Below are positions 18,277 to 28,018 of a stretch of 64,000 nt of DNA, piece by piece. The stretch's first letter is position 1, and each line of letters opens with the position of its first letter. The notes under the pieces were generated by a model. That model saw only the letters and a program-made list of their open reading frames with translations, was not told the origin of the DNA and made no database searches. The stretch spans positions 496,001 to 560,000 of the forward strand of contig NC_014923.1 in assembly GCF_000185905.1 (NCBI RefSeq), given 5' to 3'. The stretch comes from Mesorhizobium ciceri biovar biserrulae WSM1271 (lineage in GTDB: Bacteria > Pseudomonadota > Alphaproteobacteria > Rhizobiales > Rhizobiaceae). The position numbers and the translations under genes are program-made.

Positions 18277-18978
18277 TTATGCTTCGCGGAACCGGTATCC
18301 GACTCCGTAAAGGGTTTCGATCATCTCGAAGTCGTCGTCGACGGCCTTGAACTTCTTGCGCAGCCGCTTGATGTGGCTGTCGATGGTGCGGTCGTCGACA
18401 TAGACCTGTTCATCATAAGCCGAATCCATCAGCGCATCACGGCTTTTTACGACACCGGGACGCTGCGCCAGCGAATGCAGGATCAGGAACTCGGTGACGG
18501 TGAGCGTCACCGGCTCGCCCTTCCAGGTGCAGGTGTGGCGCTCCTGGTCCATGACGAGCTGGCCGCGCTCGAGAGAGCGGGCCTGCTGGCTGGGTGTCTT
18601 GGCGGCGGCCTCGCGGGCACTGGCGCGGCGCAGCACGGCGCGCACGCGCTCGACCAGCAGGCGCTGTGAGAAGGGTTTGCGGATGAAATCGTCGGCGCCC
18701 ATCTTGAGGCCGAACAATTCGTCGATCTCGTCGTCCTTGGAGGTCAGGAAGATCACCGGCAGGTCGGACTTCTGGCGCATCCGGCGCAGCAGTTCCATGC
18801 CGTCCATGCGCGGCATCTTGATGTCGAGGATGGCAAGGTTCGGCGGGCGTGCCGCCAGGCCTTCCAGCGCCGACGCACCATCCGTGTAGGTCTCGACGCG
18901 ATACCCCTCGGATTCCAGGGCGATCGACACCGATGTCAGAATGTTGCGGTCGTCATCGACAAGCGCGATTGTTGCCAT
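18277..18978 (-). CDS. chvI: ChvI response regulator, OmpR family
   Basis: The 233-residue protein has an N-terminal receiver domain ([12 protein letters not shown], phosphorylated Asp52 in [13 protein letters not shown], Lys in IRKPFS) and a C-terminal winged helix ending [14 protein letters not shown]. It is the partner of ChvG. I chose ATG 18978 because GGGAG lies about 8 nt upstream and because the protein then starts as known ChvI proteins do; upstream in-frame starts add 6 or 24 unconserved residues. It is divergent from pckA across a 343-bp intergenic region. Confidence 0.96.
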   Translation of the reverse strand: MATIALVDDDRNILTSVSIALESEGYRVETYTDGASALEGLAARPPNLAILDIKMPRMDGMELLRRMRQKSDLPVIFLTSKDDEIDELFGLKMGADDFIRKPFSQRLLVERVRAVLRRASAREAAAKTPSQQARSLERGQLVMDQERHTCTWKGEPVTLTVTEFLILHSLAQRPGVVKSRDALMDSAYDEQVYVDDRTIDSHIKRLRKKFKAVDDDFEMIETLYGVGYRFREA

Positions 18979-19321
18979 TTCAAGCGGCTCCCTCATGAGC
19001 TGTCCCTTCTGTCGTAGAGAAGGGGCTTTTGCAGGACAAATTAGGTACAAAATGTGGCATAGGCCTTGTCCGCTGTCACGCGCGGCATGCCGGCGGCCAC
19101 AATCCTACCTCGACATCGATTGGACGAACGTACATCGCCAATCCTTTGGGCAACCGCGAAACTTTTTGCACATATAAACGATTTAAACAACTTTCAAAAT
19201 ATTTAAATCGATTAATGATTTGATATCATTTGGCTTTTCTGGTTCTGACCATCTCAGCCCGCGTAGTGGGCGTGCCGGGAAGGTGCCGGCAAAGATGCGG
19301 CAAATCCAAGAGGGACACTCG
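18979..19321. other. Intergenic region between chvI and pckA with AT-rich core
   Basis: This 343-bp divergent region should hold both promoters. Most of it is ordinary GC-rich sequence, but about 19170-19235 is strikingly AT-rich. Within it lies a separate inverted repeat, listed on its own. A pckA RBS-like AGAGGGA lies shortly before ATG 19322. No RNA gene or small ORF with support was seen. Confidence 0.6.
19179..19210. promoter_or_regulatory. Inverted repeat in the chvI-pckA promoter region
   Basis: The arms CGATTTAAA (19179-19187) and TTTAAATCG (19202-19210) are a perfect 9-bp inverted repeat with a 14-bp spacer. It sits about 110 bp upstream of pckA in the AT-rich core, so an operator or an AT-rich promoter element is plausible. 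The protein that binds is unknown. Confidence 0.45.
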
Positions 19322-20932
19322 ATGTCGGAAGTCGGCAAACGCAATTCCGCCTGCGCGATCGATCATATCGGCCTGAAAACCACCGGCGTGGTGCGCTATA
19401 ATTTCGGTGCGGCTGCCCTTTATGAGGACTCGATCCGGCGCGGCGAAGCCCGCTTGACGGCACATGGCGCGCTGGTCGCCGAAACAGGCCAGCACACCGG
19501 CCGCTCGCCCAAGGACAAGTTTGTCGTCCGCAACAGTGACACCGAACCGCACGTCTGGTGGGACAACAACAAGGCAATTTCACAAGCCCAGTTCGACACG
19601 CTGCTCGCCGATTTCCAGGCGCATGCCGCGGACAAGGATCTATACGTCCAGGACCTGATCGGCGGCGCCGATGCGGAGCTGAAGCTGCCGACCAGGGTGG
19701 TCACCGAATTTGCCTGGCACTCGCTGTTCATCCGCAATCTGCTCATTCGTCCCGATGCCGCCGAGCTCGATCATTTCGTGCCTGATATGACGATCATCGA
19801 CCTGCCGTCCTTCCGCGCCGATCCCACCCGCCACGGCAGCCGCACCGAAACGGTGATCGCCGTGGATCTCACGCGCAAGATCGTGCTGATCGGCGGCACC
19901 TCCTATGCCGGCGAGATGAAGAAGTCGGTGTTCACCATGCTCAACTATCTGCTGCCGGCGAAAGGCGTGATGCCGATGCATTGCTCGGCCAACGAGGGTA
20001 TGGCCGGCGACGCCGCCATCTTCTTCGGCCTGTCGGGCACCGGCAAGACGACACTCTCGGCCGATCCCTCGCGCACGCTGATCGGCGACGACGAGCATGG
20101 CTGGGGACCCCACGGCATCTTCAATTTCGAAGGCGGCTGCTACGCCAAGACGATCAAGCTGTCGGCGGAAGCCGAGCCGGAAATCTTCGCCACCACGCAG
20201 CGCTTCGGCACGGTGCTGGAAAATGTCGTGCTCGACGCTGATGGCGTGCCGGATTTCAACGACGGAAGGCTGACCGAAAACACACGCTGCGCCTACCCGC
20301 TGGATTTCATCCCCAACGCCAGCAAGACCGGCCGCGCCAACCATCCGAAGAACATCATCATGCTGACCGCCGACGCGTTCGGCGTGATGCCGCCGATCGC
20401 GCGGCTGACCCCGGCGCAGGCGATGTATCATTTCCTCTCCGGCTACACCGCCAAGGTGGCCGGAACCGAAAAGGGCGTGACCGAGCCGGAAGCGACGTTT
20501 TCGACCTGTTTCGGCGCACCGTTCATGCCGCGCCATCCATCGGAATACGGCAATCTGCTGCGCGAGCTGATTGCCCGCCACGGCGCCGATTGCTGGCTGG
20601 TCAACACCGGCTGGACCGGCGGCGCCTACGGCACCGGCAAGCGCATGCCGATCAAGGCGACGCGGGCCTTGCTTGCCGCCGCACTCGACGGCTCGCTCAA
20701 GACGGCCGAGTTCCGCACCGACCCTCATTTCGGTTTCGAGGTGCCGGTGGCGGTTCGAGGCGTCGACAGCGCCATTCTCGACCCGCGCTCCACCTGGGCC
20801 GACAAGGCCGGCTATGACCGGCAGGCGGCAAGGCTGGTCGGCATGTTCGCCATTAATTTCGAGAAATTCGAAAGCCATGTCGATGCCGTGGTGCTGGGTG
20901 CGGCGCCGCGCATGCAGGAAGCCGCGGAGTAA
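19322..20932 (+). CDS. pckA: Phosphoenolpyruvate carboxykinase (ATP)
   Basis: The 536-residue protein has the ATP-dependent PEPCK nucleotide motif [15 protein letters not shown] and the kinase-2 stretch LIGDDEHGW, and the substrate-site MHCSANEG just before. It converts oxaloacetate to PEP and is the key step of gluconeogenesis on dicarboxylates, the carbon source of bacteroids. I chose ATG 19322 because it gives the normal length and has an upstream purine-rich RBS; the open frame upstream is not conserved-looking. In rhizobia pckA is divergent from chvI, as here. A strong terminator follows. Confidence 0.97.
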   Translation: MSEVGKRNSACAIDHIGLKTTGVVRYNFGAAALYEDSIRRGEARLTAHGALVAETGQHTGRSPKDKFVVRNSDTEPHVWWDNNKAISQAQFDTLLADFQAHAADKDLYVQDLIGGADAELKLPTRVVTEFAWHSLFIRNLLIRPDAAELDHFVPDMTIIDLPSFRADPTRHGSRTETVIAVDLTRKIVLIGGTSYAGEMKKSVFTMLNYLLPAKGVMPMHCSANEGMAGDAAIFFGLSGTGKTTLSADPSRTLIGDDEHGWGPHGIFNFEGGCYAKTIKLSAEAEPEIFATTQRFGTVLENVVLDADGVPDFNDGRLTENTRCAYPLDFIPNASKTGRANHPKNIIMLTADAFGVMPPIARLTPAQAMYHFLSGYTAKVAGTEKGVTEPEATFSTCFGAPFMPRHPSEYGNLLRELIARHGADCWLVNTGWTGGAYGTGKRMPIKATRALLAAALDGSLKTAEFRTDPHFGFEVPVAVRGVDSAILDPRSTWADKAGYDRQAARLVGMFAINFEKFESHVDAVVLGAAPRMQEAAE

Positions 20933-20960
20933 TCGCGCCACAAGGTTCAGCTTTCGTTGA

Positions 20961-20993
20961 AAGGCCCGGTTCGATCGGGCCTTTTCTTTTTCG
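20961..20993 (+). terminator. Rho-independent terminator after pckA
   Basis: The stem AAGGCCCG / CGGGCCTT (20961-20968 and 20976-20983, loop of 7) is followed by TTCTTTTT. It starts 28 bp after the pckA stop codon. Confidence 0.92.
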
Positions 20994-21016
20994 ATCCGCC
21001 GCGCCATGACTGCGGC

Positions 21017-21454
21017 ATGGCGAGCGACGACAATATCTTCATATCAGGCGATGCGGTGATCCATCCGGGCGACCTGCACGAGGATTTCATCCGCTCGTCC
21101 GGTCCCGGCGGCCAGAACGTCAACAAGGTGGCGACGGCGGTGCAACTGCGCTTCGACGCCGCCAACGCAGCGGGTCTGTCGGAGCGCGTGCGCGAGCGGA
21201 CGATCAAGCTTGCCGGCCAGCGTGCCACCAAGGACGGCGTCGTTGTCATCGAAGCGGGCCGCTTCCGCACCCAGGAACAGAACCGGGCGGATGCGCGGGC
21301 ACGGCTGACGGCACTGGTCGCCAAGGCCGCCGAGCCGCCACCGCCGCCGCGCAAGAAGACGCGGCCGTCGAAAGGTGCCGTGGAACGGCGGCTGAAGAGC
21401 AAGGCCGGGCGCGGCACGATCAAGAAGCTGCGCGGCCGGGTGGAGAACGATTAA
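21017..21454 (+). CDS. arfB: ArfB, alternative ribosome-rescue peptidyl-tRNA hydrolase
   Basis: The 145-residue protein carries the release-factor catalytic motif RSSGPGGQNVNKV with GGQ at residues 31-33, and a basic C-terminal tail (KKTRPSKG, RRLKSKAGRG) that enters the mRNA channel of stalled ribosomes. It lacks the codon-recognition domains of RF1/RF2, which is the ArfB/YaeJ pattern. I chose ATG 21017 because the extra upstream residues fall inside the pckA terminator. Confidence 0.93.
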   Translation: MASDDNIFISGDAVIHPGDLHEDFIRSSGPGGQNVNKVATAVQLRFDAANAAGLSERVRERTIKLAGQRATKDGVVVIEAGRFRTQEQNRADARARLTALVAKAAEPPPPPRKKTRPSKGAVERRLKSKAGRGTIKKLRGRVEND

Positions 21455-21544
21455 GCACCGCGAAGCTGCAACGCGCGGGTGGCTTCCAATTCTGGGTTGC
21501 AGATGGCAAGCTGCGATCACCCACCACAGCAATGGAGACCAACG

Positions 21545-22018
21545 ATGGGCATGTTCGATTTCGTCAAGAGTGTCGGCAAGAAACTGGGCATCGGCGGTGA
21601 CGACGAAGCCGCACCCACGGCCGACACACTCAAGAAGGAGCTCGATTCGCACAAGCTCGGCACCGATGGCGTCGAGGTCGTCGTCAACGGCGATACGGCG
21701 GTGCTGAAGGGTGTGGTCAAGGACCAGTCGATCTTCGAGAAGGCGGTCATCGCCGTCGGCAACACGCTCGGCGTCTCCAAGGTGCAGGCGGACGAATTAC
21801 AGGTCGCGCCAGCACCTGGCACGGCCGCCGCCCCGGCCAAGGAGCCCACCTTTTACACCGTGAAGAAGGGCGACAATCTCTGGAAGATCGCCGAGAAAAG
21901 CTACGGCAAGGGCCAAGGCGTCAAGAACACGGTCATATTCGAGGCCAACAAGCCGATGCTGACCCATCCCGACAAGATCTATCCGGGCCAGGTGCTGCGC
22001 ATCCCCGACCTCGCCTGA
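21545..22018 (+). CDS. BON-LysM protein, Kbp/YgaU-like
   Basis: The 157-residue protein begins MGMFDFVKSVGKKLG, has a BON domain (about residues 35-95) and a C-terminal LysM domain (YTVKKGDNLWKIAEKSYG to YPGQVLRIPDL). This matches E. coli Kbp (YgaU), a cytoplasmic potassium-binding protein, in order and length. No signal peptide is seen, which agrees with a cytoplasmic place in spite of the LysM domain. The start was chosen on the conserved N terminus; a GTG 22 codons upstream is less likely. The older name is LysM peptidoglycan-binding protein. Confidence 0.88.
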   Translation: MGMFDFVKSVGKKLGIGGDDEAAPTADTLKKELDSHKLGTDGVEVVVNGDTAVLKGVVKDQSIFEKAVIAVGNTLGVSKVQADELQVAPAPGTAAAPAKEPTFYTVKKGDNLWKIAEKSYGKGQGVKNTVIFEANKPMLTHPDKIYPGQVLRIPDLA

Positions 22019-22043
22019 TCGGCGACTGCCAATTCGACAAGAG

Positions 22044-22070
22044 CGGCGGCTTTCGGGTCGCCGTTTTCAT
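22044..22070 (+). terminator. Weak terminator-like hairpin after the LysM gene
   Basis: A short GC stem (CGGCG 22044-22048 with CGCCG 22059-22063) is followed by TTTTCATTTG, 26 bp after the stop. The stem is short, so this is a modest candidate. Confidence 0.45.
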
Positions 22071-22108
22071 TTGATCGTGACATTTTACGGTTCCGAACCA
22101 TCCAAAAG

Positions 22109-22750
22109 GTGATCGAATCCGTGCTCGTTCTGCCCAAAGGCGTCCGCCACATGCCGGCCTACCTGTCACGCACCGTGCAGGAAGAACTGGTCGACGAGGT
22201 GAGACGGATCGTGCAGCAGGCGCCGCTGTTCGTGCCGGCCATGCCGCGCACCGGCAAGGAGATGAGCGTGCGCATGACCAATTGCGGGCCGCTGGGCTGG
22301 GTCACCGACAAGGAGCACGGCTATCGTTACCAGCCGGCGCATCCGCTAACCGGGGCGCCTTGGCCGCCAATTCCGGATGCGCTGCTCGACCTGTGGCGCG
22401 AGGTCTCGGGCTATCCGCATCCGCCGGAAGCGTGCCTGATCAATTTCTACACGGCGGATGCGAAGATGGGCCTGCATCAGGACCGCGACGAGGCCGACTT
22501 TTCGGCGCCGGTCGTCTCCGTCTCGCTCGGCGACGACTGCCTGTTCCGGGTTGGCCAGACCACGCGTGATGGCGCCACCAAGTCGTTCAGGCTGCAAAGC
22601 GGTGACGTCGTGGTGCTCGGCGGTGAGGGGCGGCTGTGCTTTCACGGCGTCGATCGGATCTATCCCTCGACCTCGGCACTGCTGAAAAACGGTGGGCGGA
22701 TCAATTTGACATTGCGACGGGTGACGAAGCCGGCCGTCACAGCTTCCTGA
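22109..22750 (+). CDS. alkB: AlkB, 2-oxoglutarate/Fe(II) dioxygenase for DNA alkylation repair
   Basis: The 213-residue protein has the AlkB iron site: His123 and Asp125 in LHQDRDE, His179 in LCFHGVD, and the 2-oxoglutarate arginines in [11 protein letters not shown] (Arg197, Arg203). [10 protein letters not shown] before the HxD motif is also typical. It removes 1-methyladenine and 3-methylcytosine by oxidative demethylation. The start used is GTG 22109; a second GTG lies 12 bp downstream and both are plausible. Its 3' end overlaps the convergent coaA gene by 14 bp. Confidence 0.94.
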   Translation: MIESVLVLPKGVRHMPAYLSRTVQEELVDEVRRIVQQAPLFVPAMPRTGKEMSVRMTNCGPLGWVTDKEHGYRYQPAHPLTGAPWPPIPDALLDLWREVSGYPHPPEACLINFYTADAKMGLHQDRDEADFSAPVVSVSLGDDCLFRVGQTTRDGATKSFRLQSGDVVVLGGEGRLCFHGVDRIYPSTSALLKNGGRINLTLRRVTKPAVTAS

Positions 22751-23696
22751 GCGCCACTTCCTCGATCAGGTGGTCGGCCCCCTTGCGCAGGATCAAGTCG
22801 GCGCGGGCCCGCGTCGGCAGGATGTTCTCGCGCAGATTCTTCAAATTGATGTTGGTCCACAGCCCTTCGGCGATGGCGCGCGCCGAACCCTCCGACAGCT
22901 GCGAGTAGCGGTGAAAGAAGGAGTCCGGATTGCGGAAGGCGGTCTCACGCAGCCGCATGAAGCGGGAAATGTACCAGTTGTGGATCAGCTTCTCGTCGGC
23001 ATCGATGTAGATGGCGAAATCGAAGAAGTCCGACAGGAAAGGCACGATCTTGCCGTCCTGCGGCAGCTTGCCGGGCTGCAGGACATTGATGCCTTCGAAG
23101 ATCAATATGTCGGGCCGGTCGATGGTGACGAACTCGCCGGGAATGACGTCATAGGTGAGGTGCGAATAGACCGGCGCGCGGACATCGGGCAGCGCCGACT
23201 TGATGCCCGACAGGAAGCGCAGCAGCGCGCCGACATCGTAACTGTCTGGAAAACCCTTGCGCTCCATCAGGTTCTCGCGGCGCAGGACCTCGTTGGGCAG
23301 CAGGAAGCCGTCGGTGGTGATGAGATCGACCTTGGGGCTCGACGGCCAGCGCGCCAAAAGCTCCTTCAGCACGCGTGCGGTGGTCGATTTGCCGACCGCG
23401 ACGGAACCGGCGATGCCGATGATGAAGGGCGTCTTGACCACGTCGACCGCGTTGAAGAAGGCCTGGCGTTGCCGAAACAGCAGCTGGCTCGCTTCGACAT
23501 GAGCCGACAACAGCCGCGACAGCGACAGATAGATGCGCGTGACCTCTTCGAGATCGACCGGATCGTTGAGCGACCGCAGGCGGCGGAATTCGTCCGCGCT
23601 CAGCGTCAGCGGCGTGTCGGCGCGGAATTGCGACCATTGCTCGGCGGAGAAGAAGCGAAACGGGGAATACTTCTCGGTCGGCGCGAGCTGATCCAT
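22737..23696 (-). CDS. coaA: Pantothenate kinase, type I
   Basis: The 319-residue protein has Walker [10 protein letters not shown] (residues 97-105), the TTDGFLLPN stretch, the ESYD-like [12 protein letters not shown] box and FEGINVLQ, all standard for type I CoaA, which makes 4'-phosphopantothenate in CoA synthesis. It lies 24 bp after hisE on the same strand, as in other Rhizobiales, so it is probably read with the his genes. It converges on and slightly overlaps alkB. Confidence 0.97.
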   Translation of the reverse strand: MDQLAPTEKYSPFRFFSAEQWSQFRADTPLTLSADEFRRLRSLNDPVDLEEVTRIYLSLSRLLSAHVEASQLLFRQRQAFFNAVDVVKTPFIIGIAGSVAVGKSTTARVLKELLARWPSSPKVDLITTDGFLLPNEVLRRENLMERKGFPDSYDVGALLRFLSGIKSALPDVRAPVYSHLTYDVIPGEFVTIDRPDILIFEGINVLQPGKLPQDGKIVPFLSDFFDFAIYIDADEKLIHNWYISRFMRLRETAFRNPDSFFHRYSQLSEGSARAIAEGLWTNINLKNLRENILPTRARADLILRKGADHLIEEVALRKL

Positions 23697-23720
23697 CGAG
23701 ATACCTGCCCTTCCTCGCGG

Positions 23721-24044
23721 TCAGCCCTTGGGCCGTGACGCCTTCTCGGCGATGCCCGAACGCCGGGTGCGGCCTTCGAGCTCCTTGAGCACGTCGCTCA
23801 GCAAAACCCCCGAGAGGCCGAGAACGACGAGCCAATGATATATAAGATCGGCACTTTCCGAAACGAGGGCCTGTTTGTCGCCCTTGACGGCGGCAATCAC
23901 CGTCTCGACTGCTTCCTCGCCGAGTTTCTGCGCCGCCTTGTCGATGCCGCGCGCGAACAGTTTTGCCGTCCACGAGTCCGGGTCGCCGGAATGGGCGCGT
24001 TCCCTGATGGTTTCTTCAAGACCTGACAGCGAAAACTCAGCCAT
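23721..24044 (-). CDS. hisE: Phosphoribosyl-ATP pyrophosphatase
   Basis: The 107-residue protein has the MazG-like HisE core [18 protein letters not shown] and [12 protein letters not shown], with the acidic residues that bind metal. It performs the second step of histidine synthesis. HisI is not in this window, so the two functions are separate genes here. I chose ATG 24044; the in-frame start upstream lies inside a dispersed repeat (24069-24113) and is not credible. Confidence 0.95.
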   Translation of the reverse strand: MAEFSLSGLEETIRERAHSGDPDSWTAKLFARGIDKAAQKLGEEAVETVIAAVKGDKQALVSESADLIYHWLVVLGLSGVLLSDVLKELEGRTRRSGIAEKASRPKG

Positions 24045-24068
24045 GGCGCCATCTATCTGCTTGTTTAG

Positions 24069-24113
24069 GCATGATCTTTTCCGAAAACCGGTTCCCACTT
24101 TTCGGGATCATGC
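24069..24113. repeat. Dispersed palindromic intergenic element, family A, copy 1
   Basis: Arms GCATGATC and GATCATGC (24069-24076, 24106-24113) enclose CCGAAAACCGG and CCACTTTTCGG. Three further copies lie at 26795, 43872 and 60169. It sits between hisF and hisE. Elements of this type are common between genes in Rhizobiales genomes; their function is not settled. Confidence 0.85.
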
Positions 24114-24114
24114 T

Positions 24115-24906
24115 TTAGGGCCGATTATTCACAGAGTCCAGCCGCATCGGCAGCCCTGCGGCGGCCATATGCGCCTTGGCCTGCGCTATCGTGTAGGTAC
24201 CGAAATGGAAGATGGACGCGGCCAGCACCGCACCGGCATGGCCGTCGCGAATGCCTTCGACCATGTGGTCGAGCGTGCCGACGCCGCCGGAAGCGATGAC
24301 CGGCGCGCGCACGGCGTCTGATATCGCGCGGGTCAGCGCGATGTCGTAGCCGGCCTTGGTGCCGTCGCGATCCATCGAGGTCAGCAGGATCTCGCCGGCG
24401 CCGCGATCGACCATTTTCCGCGCGAACTCGACCGCGTCGATGCCGGTCTTTTCGCGCCCGCCATGGGTGAAGATTTCCCAGCGGTCGGCCTCACCGGTGG
24501 CGGACACTTTCTTGGCGTCGATGGCGACGACGATGCACTGGTTGCCGAACTTGTCGGCGGCCTCGGCAACGAAATCCGGGTTCTTCACCGCCGCCGTGTT
24601 GATCGACACCTTGTCGGCGCCGGCCAAGAGCAGCTTCCTGATGTCGGCGACCTGGCGCACGCCGCCTCCGACCGTCAGCGGCATGAAACATTGTTCGGCG
24701 GTGCGTGCGATGACGTCGAAGATGGTTTCGCGATTGTCCGACGAAGCAGTGATGTCGAGGAAGCAAAGCTCGTCGGCGCCGGCCGCGTCATAGGCCTTGG
24801 CCGCCTCGACCGGATCGCCGGCGTCGACGAGATCGACGAAGTTGACGCCCTTGACGACACGGCCGTTCTTGACGTCGAGACAGGGGATGACACGGGCTTT
24901 CAGCAT
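24115..24906 (-). CDS. hisF: Imidazole glycerol phosphate synthase, cyclase subunit
   Basis: The 263-residue TIM barrel has the two catalytic aspartates, Asp11 in [16 protein letters not shown] and the second in [10 protein letters not shown] (about residue 130). [10 protein letters not shown] and [11 protein letters not shown] are the phosphate-binding loops. It closes the imidazole ring using ammonia from HisH. The ATG at 24906 shares one base with the stop of the arginase-like gene (TGATG), which shows tight coupling. Confidence 0.97.
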   Translation of the reverse strand: MLKARVIPCLDVKNGRVVKGVNFVDLVDAGDPVEAAKAYDAAGADELCFLDITASSDNRETIFDVIARTAEQCFMPLTVGGGVRQVADIRKLLLAGADKVSINTAAVKNPDFVAEAADKFGNQCIVVAIDAKKVSATGEADRWEIFTHGGREKTGIDAVEFARKMVDRGAGEILLTSMDRDGTKAGYDIALTRAISDAVRAPVIASGGVGTLDHMVEGIRDGHAGAVLAASIFHFGTYTIAQAKAHMAAAGLPMRLDSVNNRP

Positions 24907-25742
24907 CAGCGGCCCTCTATCGTGGCGATGAGATCGTTCAGCAACTGGCCGACCAGCGGCGGAACATCGGCCTGCGCGTCGAAAGCCGGATCGTAGGCGG
25001 AGACGGTGATGCCGACGACCGGCACCGCAAGCGCCATGGCGCAAGTGGCGTCGCGCAACTGCTCCGGGCTCGGGCCGCCCGAAGTGATATAGCGGTTGGC
25101 CTGCAACTCGCGGGGATCATGCACGTCCATATCGAGGTGCATGTGCACGCGTTTGGCGCCGGCGATCTTCAGTCTTTCGGTCGCCTGGGCCACCCCGGAG
25201 CATTCCGTCCGCACGATCGGCAGCGTCTCCAGCAGCCGCTTCTCGTCCGGATCGAGATCGCGGGCGTTGACGAGCACGCAACGCGACGGATCGATCGGCT
25301 TGAAGCCGGGAATGGCCGACGCCATCGGCCTCCAGCACAGGCCAAGCACCGTCGCCAGCGCCATGCCGTCGAGAAACCCGTATGCCGATGTCTCGGGCGT
25401 GTTGAGGTCGCCATGCTGGTCGGCCCAGATGATCGCATCGGCGTCCTCGCCGGCGACCGCACCGGCTGATGTCAGGCAGTTTCCCGCAAGGACGATGGGA
25501 AACCGGCCGGCGTCACGGGCAAGGCGAACCTCGGTCGCAACCGCGTTGCAGACAGCAAAGCCGGTGGCGATCTCGCGCTCCTGGATGTCTCCGACCCTGC
25601 CGATGTCTTCCACCGTAACGTCATGGCCGGCCATGGTCAGCGCGTCGACGAGCCCGCCTGATATCAGTGCGTCCGGGCCCTGGCCCATGCCGCCATGGTA
25701 ATGACCGCTGTCGTAGGAGGCCAGGATGATGGAGATTTTCAC
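24906..25742 (-). CDS. Arginase/agmatinase-superfamily protein inside the his operon
   Basis: The 278-residue protein has most of the manganese site of the ureohydrolase fold: Asp108, His110 and Asp112 in [12 protein letters not shown], and Asp204 and Asp206 in [10 protein letters not shown]. The first ligand, normally His in GGDHS, is absent: the corresponding stretch reads [10 protein letters not shown] (Asn88-Cys89). The gene overlaps hisA by 4 bp and hisF by one base, so it is translated with both. The substrate is unknown; a guanidino or formimidoyl compound is a guess from the fold only. Loss of one ligand could mean a changed metal site or a different reaction. Confidence 0.82.
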   Translation of the reverse strand: MKISIILASYDSGHYHGGMGQGPDALISGGLVDALTMAGHDVTVEDIGRVGDIQEREIATGFAVCNAVATEVRLARDAGRFPIVLAGNCLTSAGAVAGEDADAIIWADQHGDLNTPETSAYGFLDGMALATVLGLCWRPMASAIPGFKPIDPSRCVLVNARDLDPDEKRLLETLPIVRTECSGVAQATERLKIAGAKRVHMHLDMDVHDPRELQANRYITSGGPSPEQLRDATCAMALAVPVVGITVSAYDPAFDAQADVPPLVGQLLNDLIATIEGR

Positions 25743-26482
25743 GTCCGCGTCTCCGCCCTGCCCTGCAGGATCGCCAGGGCCTCGGCCGGATCGATGCGGC
25801 CGTCATAGAGCGCGCGCCCGGAGATCGCCCCTTCGAGCTTTTGCGCATCGGGCATGGTCATGCGCACGATGTCGGCGATCGAGGCGAGGCCGCCCGACGC
25901 GATGACCGGGATCGATACGGCATCGGCGAGATCGATGGTGGCGTCCCAGTTGATGCCGGTCAAAACGCCGTCGCGGTCGATATCGGTGTAGATGATGGCG
26001 GCGACTCCGGCGCCCTCGAATTTCCTCGCCAGTTCGACGACGCCGAGGCTCGACGCCTCGGCCCAGCCCTCGACGGCGACCTTGCCGCCCTTGGCGTCGA
26101 TGCCGACGGCGACCTTGCCCGGAAACGCCTTGCAGGCCTGTCTGACCAGGTCCGGGTCACGCACCGCCACCGTGCCGAGGATGACACGGGCCAGCCCGCG
26201 ATCGAGCCAGTCCTCGATCTGCGCCAGCGTGCGGATGCCGCCGCCGAGCTGCACAGGGTTCTTCGTCGCCTTGAGGATGGCGCCGACCGCCGCGCTGTTG
26301 ACGCTCTGGCCCTGGAAGGCGCCGTTGAGGTCGACGACATGCAGCCATTCGAAGCCCTGTTGCTCGAAGGCCCGCGCCTGCGCTGCAGGATCATCGTTGT
26401 AGATGGTCGCGGTGGCCATGTCGCCGTGCTTCAGGCGCACGCACTGGCCGTCCTTGAGATCGATGGCGGGGAAAAGGATCAT
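25739..26482 (-). CDS. hisA: ProFAR isomerase
   Basis: The 247-residue TIM barrel has the catalytic Asp8 in [16 protein letters not shown] and the second Asp in [12 protein letters not shown], plus LGGGIRTL and ASGGLASI phosphate loops. It isomerises ProFAR to PRFAR. I chose ATG 26482 ([10 protein letters not shown]) because the extra 7 upstream codons run towards the end of the DUF1330 gene and are not conserved. It overlaps the arginase-like gene downstream. Confidence 0.97.
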   Translation of the reverse strand: MILFPAIDLKDGQCVRLKHGDMATATIYNDDPAAQARAFEQQGFEWLHVVDLNGAFQGQSVNSAAVGAILKATKNPVQLGGGIRTLAQIEDWLDRGLARVILGTVAVRDPDLVRQACKAFPGKVAVGIDAKGGKVAVEGWAEASSLGVVELARKFEGAGVAAIIYTDIDRDGVLTGINWDATIDLADAVSIPVIASGGLASIADIVRMTMPDAQKLEGAISGRALYDGRIDPAEALAILQGRAETRT

Positions 26483-26486
26483 CCGT

Positions 26487-26777
26487 TCAGGCGCCTTCCA
26501 CAATGGCGAAATGCGATGTCGAATAGAGACGTCGGAACTTCAGCGCCGCCTGGTATTCGGGCGAATGGAAGCAGGCGAGTGCGACCGCGTAGCTCTCGAA
26601 CTCGATGATGACATGGCGATTGCCCGACGACCCTTCCGGGCTCGACGACTGACCGCCGCGGGTCAGGAATTTTGCGCCATATTTGTCGAAAGCCGCTTTG
26701 TTGGCGGCAATGTATAGCGGATAGTTTTCCGGATCGGTCACCTCGACCATCGCCATCCAGTAGCCCTTCTTGCTCAT
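26487..26777 (-). CDS. DUF1330 family protein
   Basis: The 96-residue protein begins [19 protein letters not shown] and contains [11 protein letters not shown] and [24 protein letters not shown], the dimeric ferredoxin-like (DUF1330) pattern, which has no agreed function. It lies 4 bp before hisA and on the same strand, between hisH and hisA, so it is part of the his transcript. I chose ATG 26777; upstream codons fall into a dispersed repeat. Confidence 0.88.
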   Translation of the reverse strand: MSKKGYWMAMVEVTDPENYPLYIAANKAAFDKYGAKFLTRGGQSSSPEGSSGNRHVIIEFESYAVALACFHSPEYQAALKFRRLYSTSHFAIVEGA

Positions 26778-26794
26778 CGGTTTCCCCTTTGCTT

Positions 26795-26864
26795 GAGCAT
26801 GATCTCGGGACAAACGGGACCGTTTGTCCGAGAAAACCGGGGTCCACTTTTCGGGATCATGCTC
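26795..26864. repeat. Dispersed palindromic intergenic element, family A, copy 2 (long form)
   Basis: Outer arms GAGCATGATC (26795-26804) and GATCATGCTC (26855-26864) enclose a second inverted pair, GACAAACGG with CCGTTTGTC, and then GAGAAAACCGG and CCACTTTTCGG. The outer arm touches the hisH stop codon. The same long form occurs at 60169-60241. Confidence 0.87.
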
Positions 26865-27514
26865 TAGGGCCTCCAGCGCAGGAAATTGGTGATCAGGGCG
26901 AGGCCCAGCGCCTGGCTCTTTTCCGGGTGGAATTGCGTGCCGACGAGATTGTCGCGGGCGACGGCCGCCGTCACCGGGCCGCCATAATCGGCGACCGCCA
27001 GCACTTCGTCCGGCTTGCGCGCATCGAGGTGGTAGGAGTGCACGAAATAGGCGTGCAGCCCGTTGGTCCCGGTGGGAATGCCGGCAAACAGTGGATGCTG
27101 GCGTTTGAGTTCGATCGTGTTCCAGCCGATCTGCGGGATCTTCAGCGCCGGATCGGAAGGCATGATCTCCTTGACGTCGCCCGATATCCAGCCGAAGCCC
27201 TCGGTAATTGTCTTTTCAAGGCCGCGCCGCGACATCAGTTGCATGCCGACGCAGATGCCGAGGAAAGGCCGGCCCTTGACGATCGCGATATCTTCGACGG
27301 CTTCCCACATGCCTTCGACGGCCTGCAGGCCGGCCGCGCAATCGGCATAGGCGCCGACGCCGGGCAGGACGATGCGATCGGCCGTGCGCACCCGCTCGGC
27401 ATCGGCCGTCAGGTCGATCTGCGCCGCGATGCCGGCTTCGCGCGCGGCGCGCTCGAAAGCCTTGGTGGCCGAGCGCAGATTGCCCGAGCCGTAGTCGATG
27501 ATCGCAACCCGCAT
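26864..27514 (-). CDS. hisH: Imidazole glycerol phosphate synthase, glutamine amidotransferase subunit
   Basis: The 216-residue protein is a class I glutamine amidotransferase with the nucleophile Cys88 in [10 protein letters not shown] and the His/Glu pair in TQFHPEKSQ near residue 198. [10 protein letters not shown] at the N terminus is typical. It delivers ammonia to HisF, which is encoded further down the same operon. Confidence 0.97.
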   Translation of the reverse strand: MRVAIIDYGSGNLRSATKAFERAAREAGIAAQIDLTADAERVRTADRIVLPGVGAYADCAAGLQAVEGMWEAVEDIAIVKGRPFLGICVGMQLMSRRGLEKTITEGFGWISGDVKEIMPSDPALKIPQIGWNTIELKRQHPLFAGIPTGTNGLHAYFVHSYHLDARKPDEVLAVADYGGPVTAAVARDNLVGTQFHPEKSQALGLALITNFLRWRP

Positions 27515-27537
27515 CTCAGCTTCTTCCCGGAATCATG

Positions 27538-28014
27538 TCAGTTTCTTCCCGGTATGTGGGTCAGCCCCAGCGCAATGCCCGGCAGCGCTGGCCGCGCGAG
27601 GGCAGCATCGGGGACCATGCGCGGCGCCGGCACAACCTCATCGGCAAGCGCTTCCGCCTCCAGCGCATAGCGTGTGTCGGCATCGTCGAGCCAACCGGCT
27701 TCGACCGTGCCCCACTCGTGCCAACCACGCCGGCGAAGTGCCGCGATGCGCAGGCCTTGCCCTTCCAGGCCGACATAGAGCGAAACCAACAACGACAGCA
27801 GCGACCCGGCCACACCAAGGCCGAGCTTCTGGCCCAGCATCGAAAGCAGGCCCATGACGACGAAGGTAAGTGCTGCTTCGATCCACAGCCGATGCCAGGC
27901 GAACCATAGCGGCGGCACCAGGAGGCCCAGCCAGGTGAAGCCATCGCGGACAAAGGCCGTCGCATCAGCCTTTTCGCTGCGGCCTGGCGGTTCCATCACG
28001 ACGTAGGTGGCCAT
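27538..28014 (-). CDS. DUF2628 membrane protein
   Basis: The 158-residue protein has two or three hydrophobic segments (about residues 26-44 and 47-85, LGLLVPPLWFAWHRLW and ALTFVVMGLL), matching DUF2628 proteins. It lies 4 bp after hisB and 23 bp before hisH. A gene of this family between hisB and hisH is usual in rhizobia. Its job is unknown; it is not a recognised histidine enzyme. Confidence 0.85.
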   Translation of the reverse strand: MATYVVMEPPGRSEKADATAFVRDGFTWLGLLVPPLWFAWHRLWIEAALTFVVMGLLSMLGQKLGLGVAGSLLSLLVSLYVGLEGQGLRIAALRRRGWHEWGTVEAGWLDDADTRYALEAEALADEVVPAPRMVPDAALARPALPGIALGLTHIPGRN

Positions 28015-28018
28015 GGCC

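Noticed and set aside
16412..18310. A 632-codon frame antisense to chvG
   Set aside because: Long antisense frames are common in high-GC coding DNA; the composition is rich in Arg, Asp and Gly with no domain, and chvG on the other strand is certain. The same applies to the antisense frames over divL (11473-13377) and ahcY (13565-15046).
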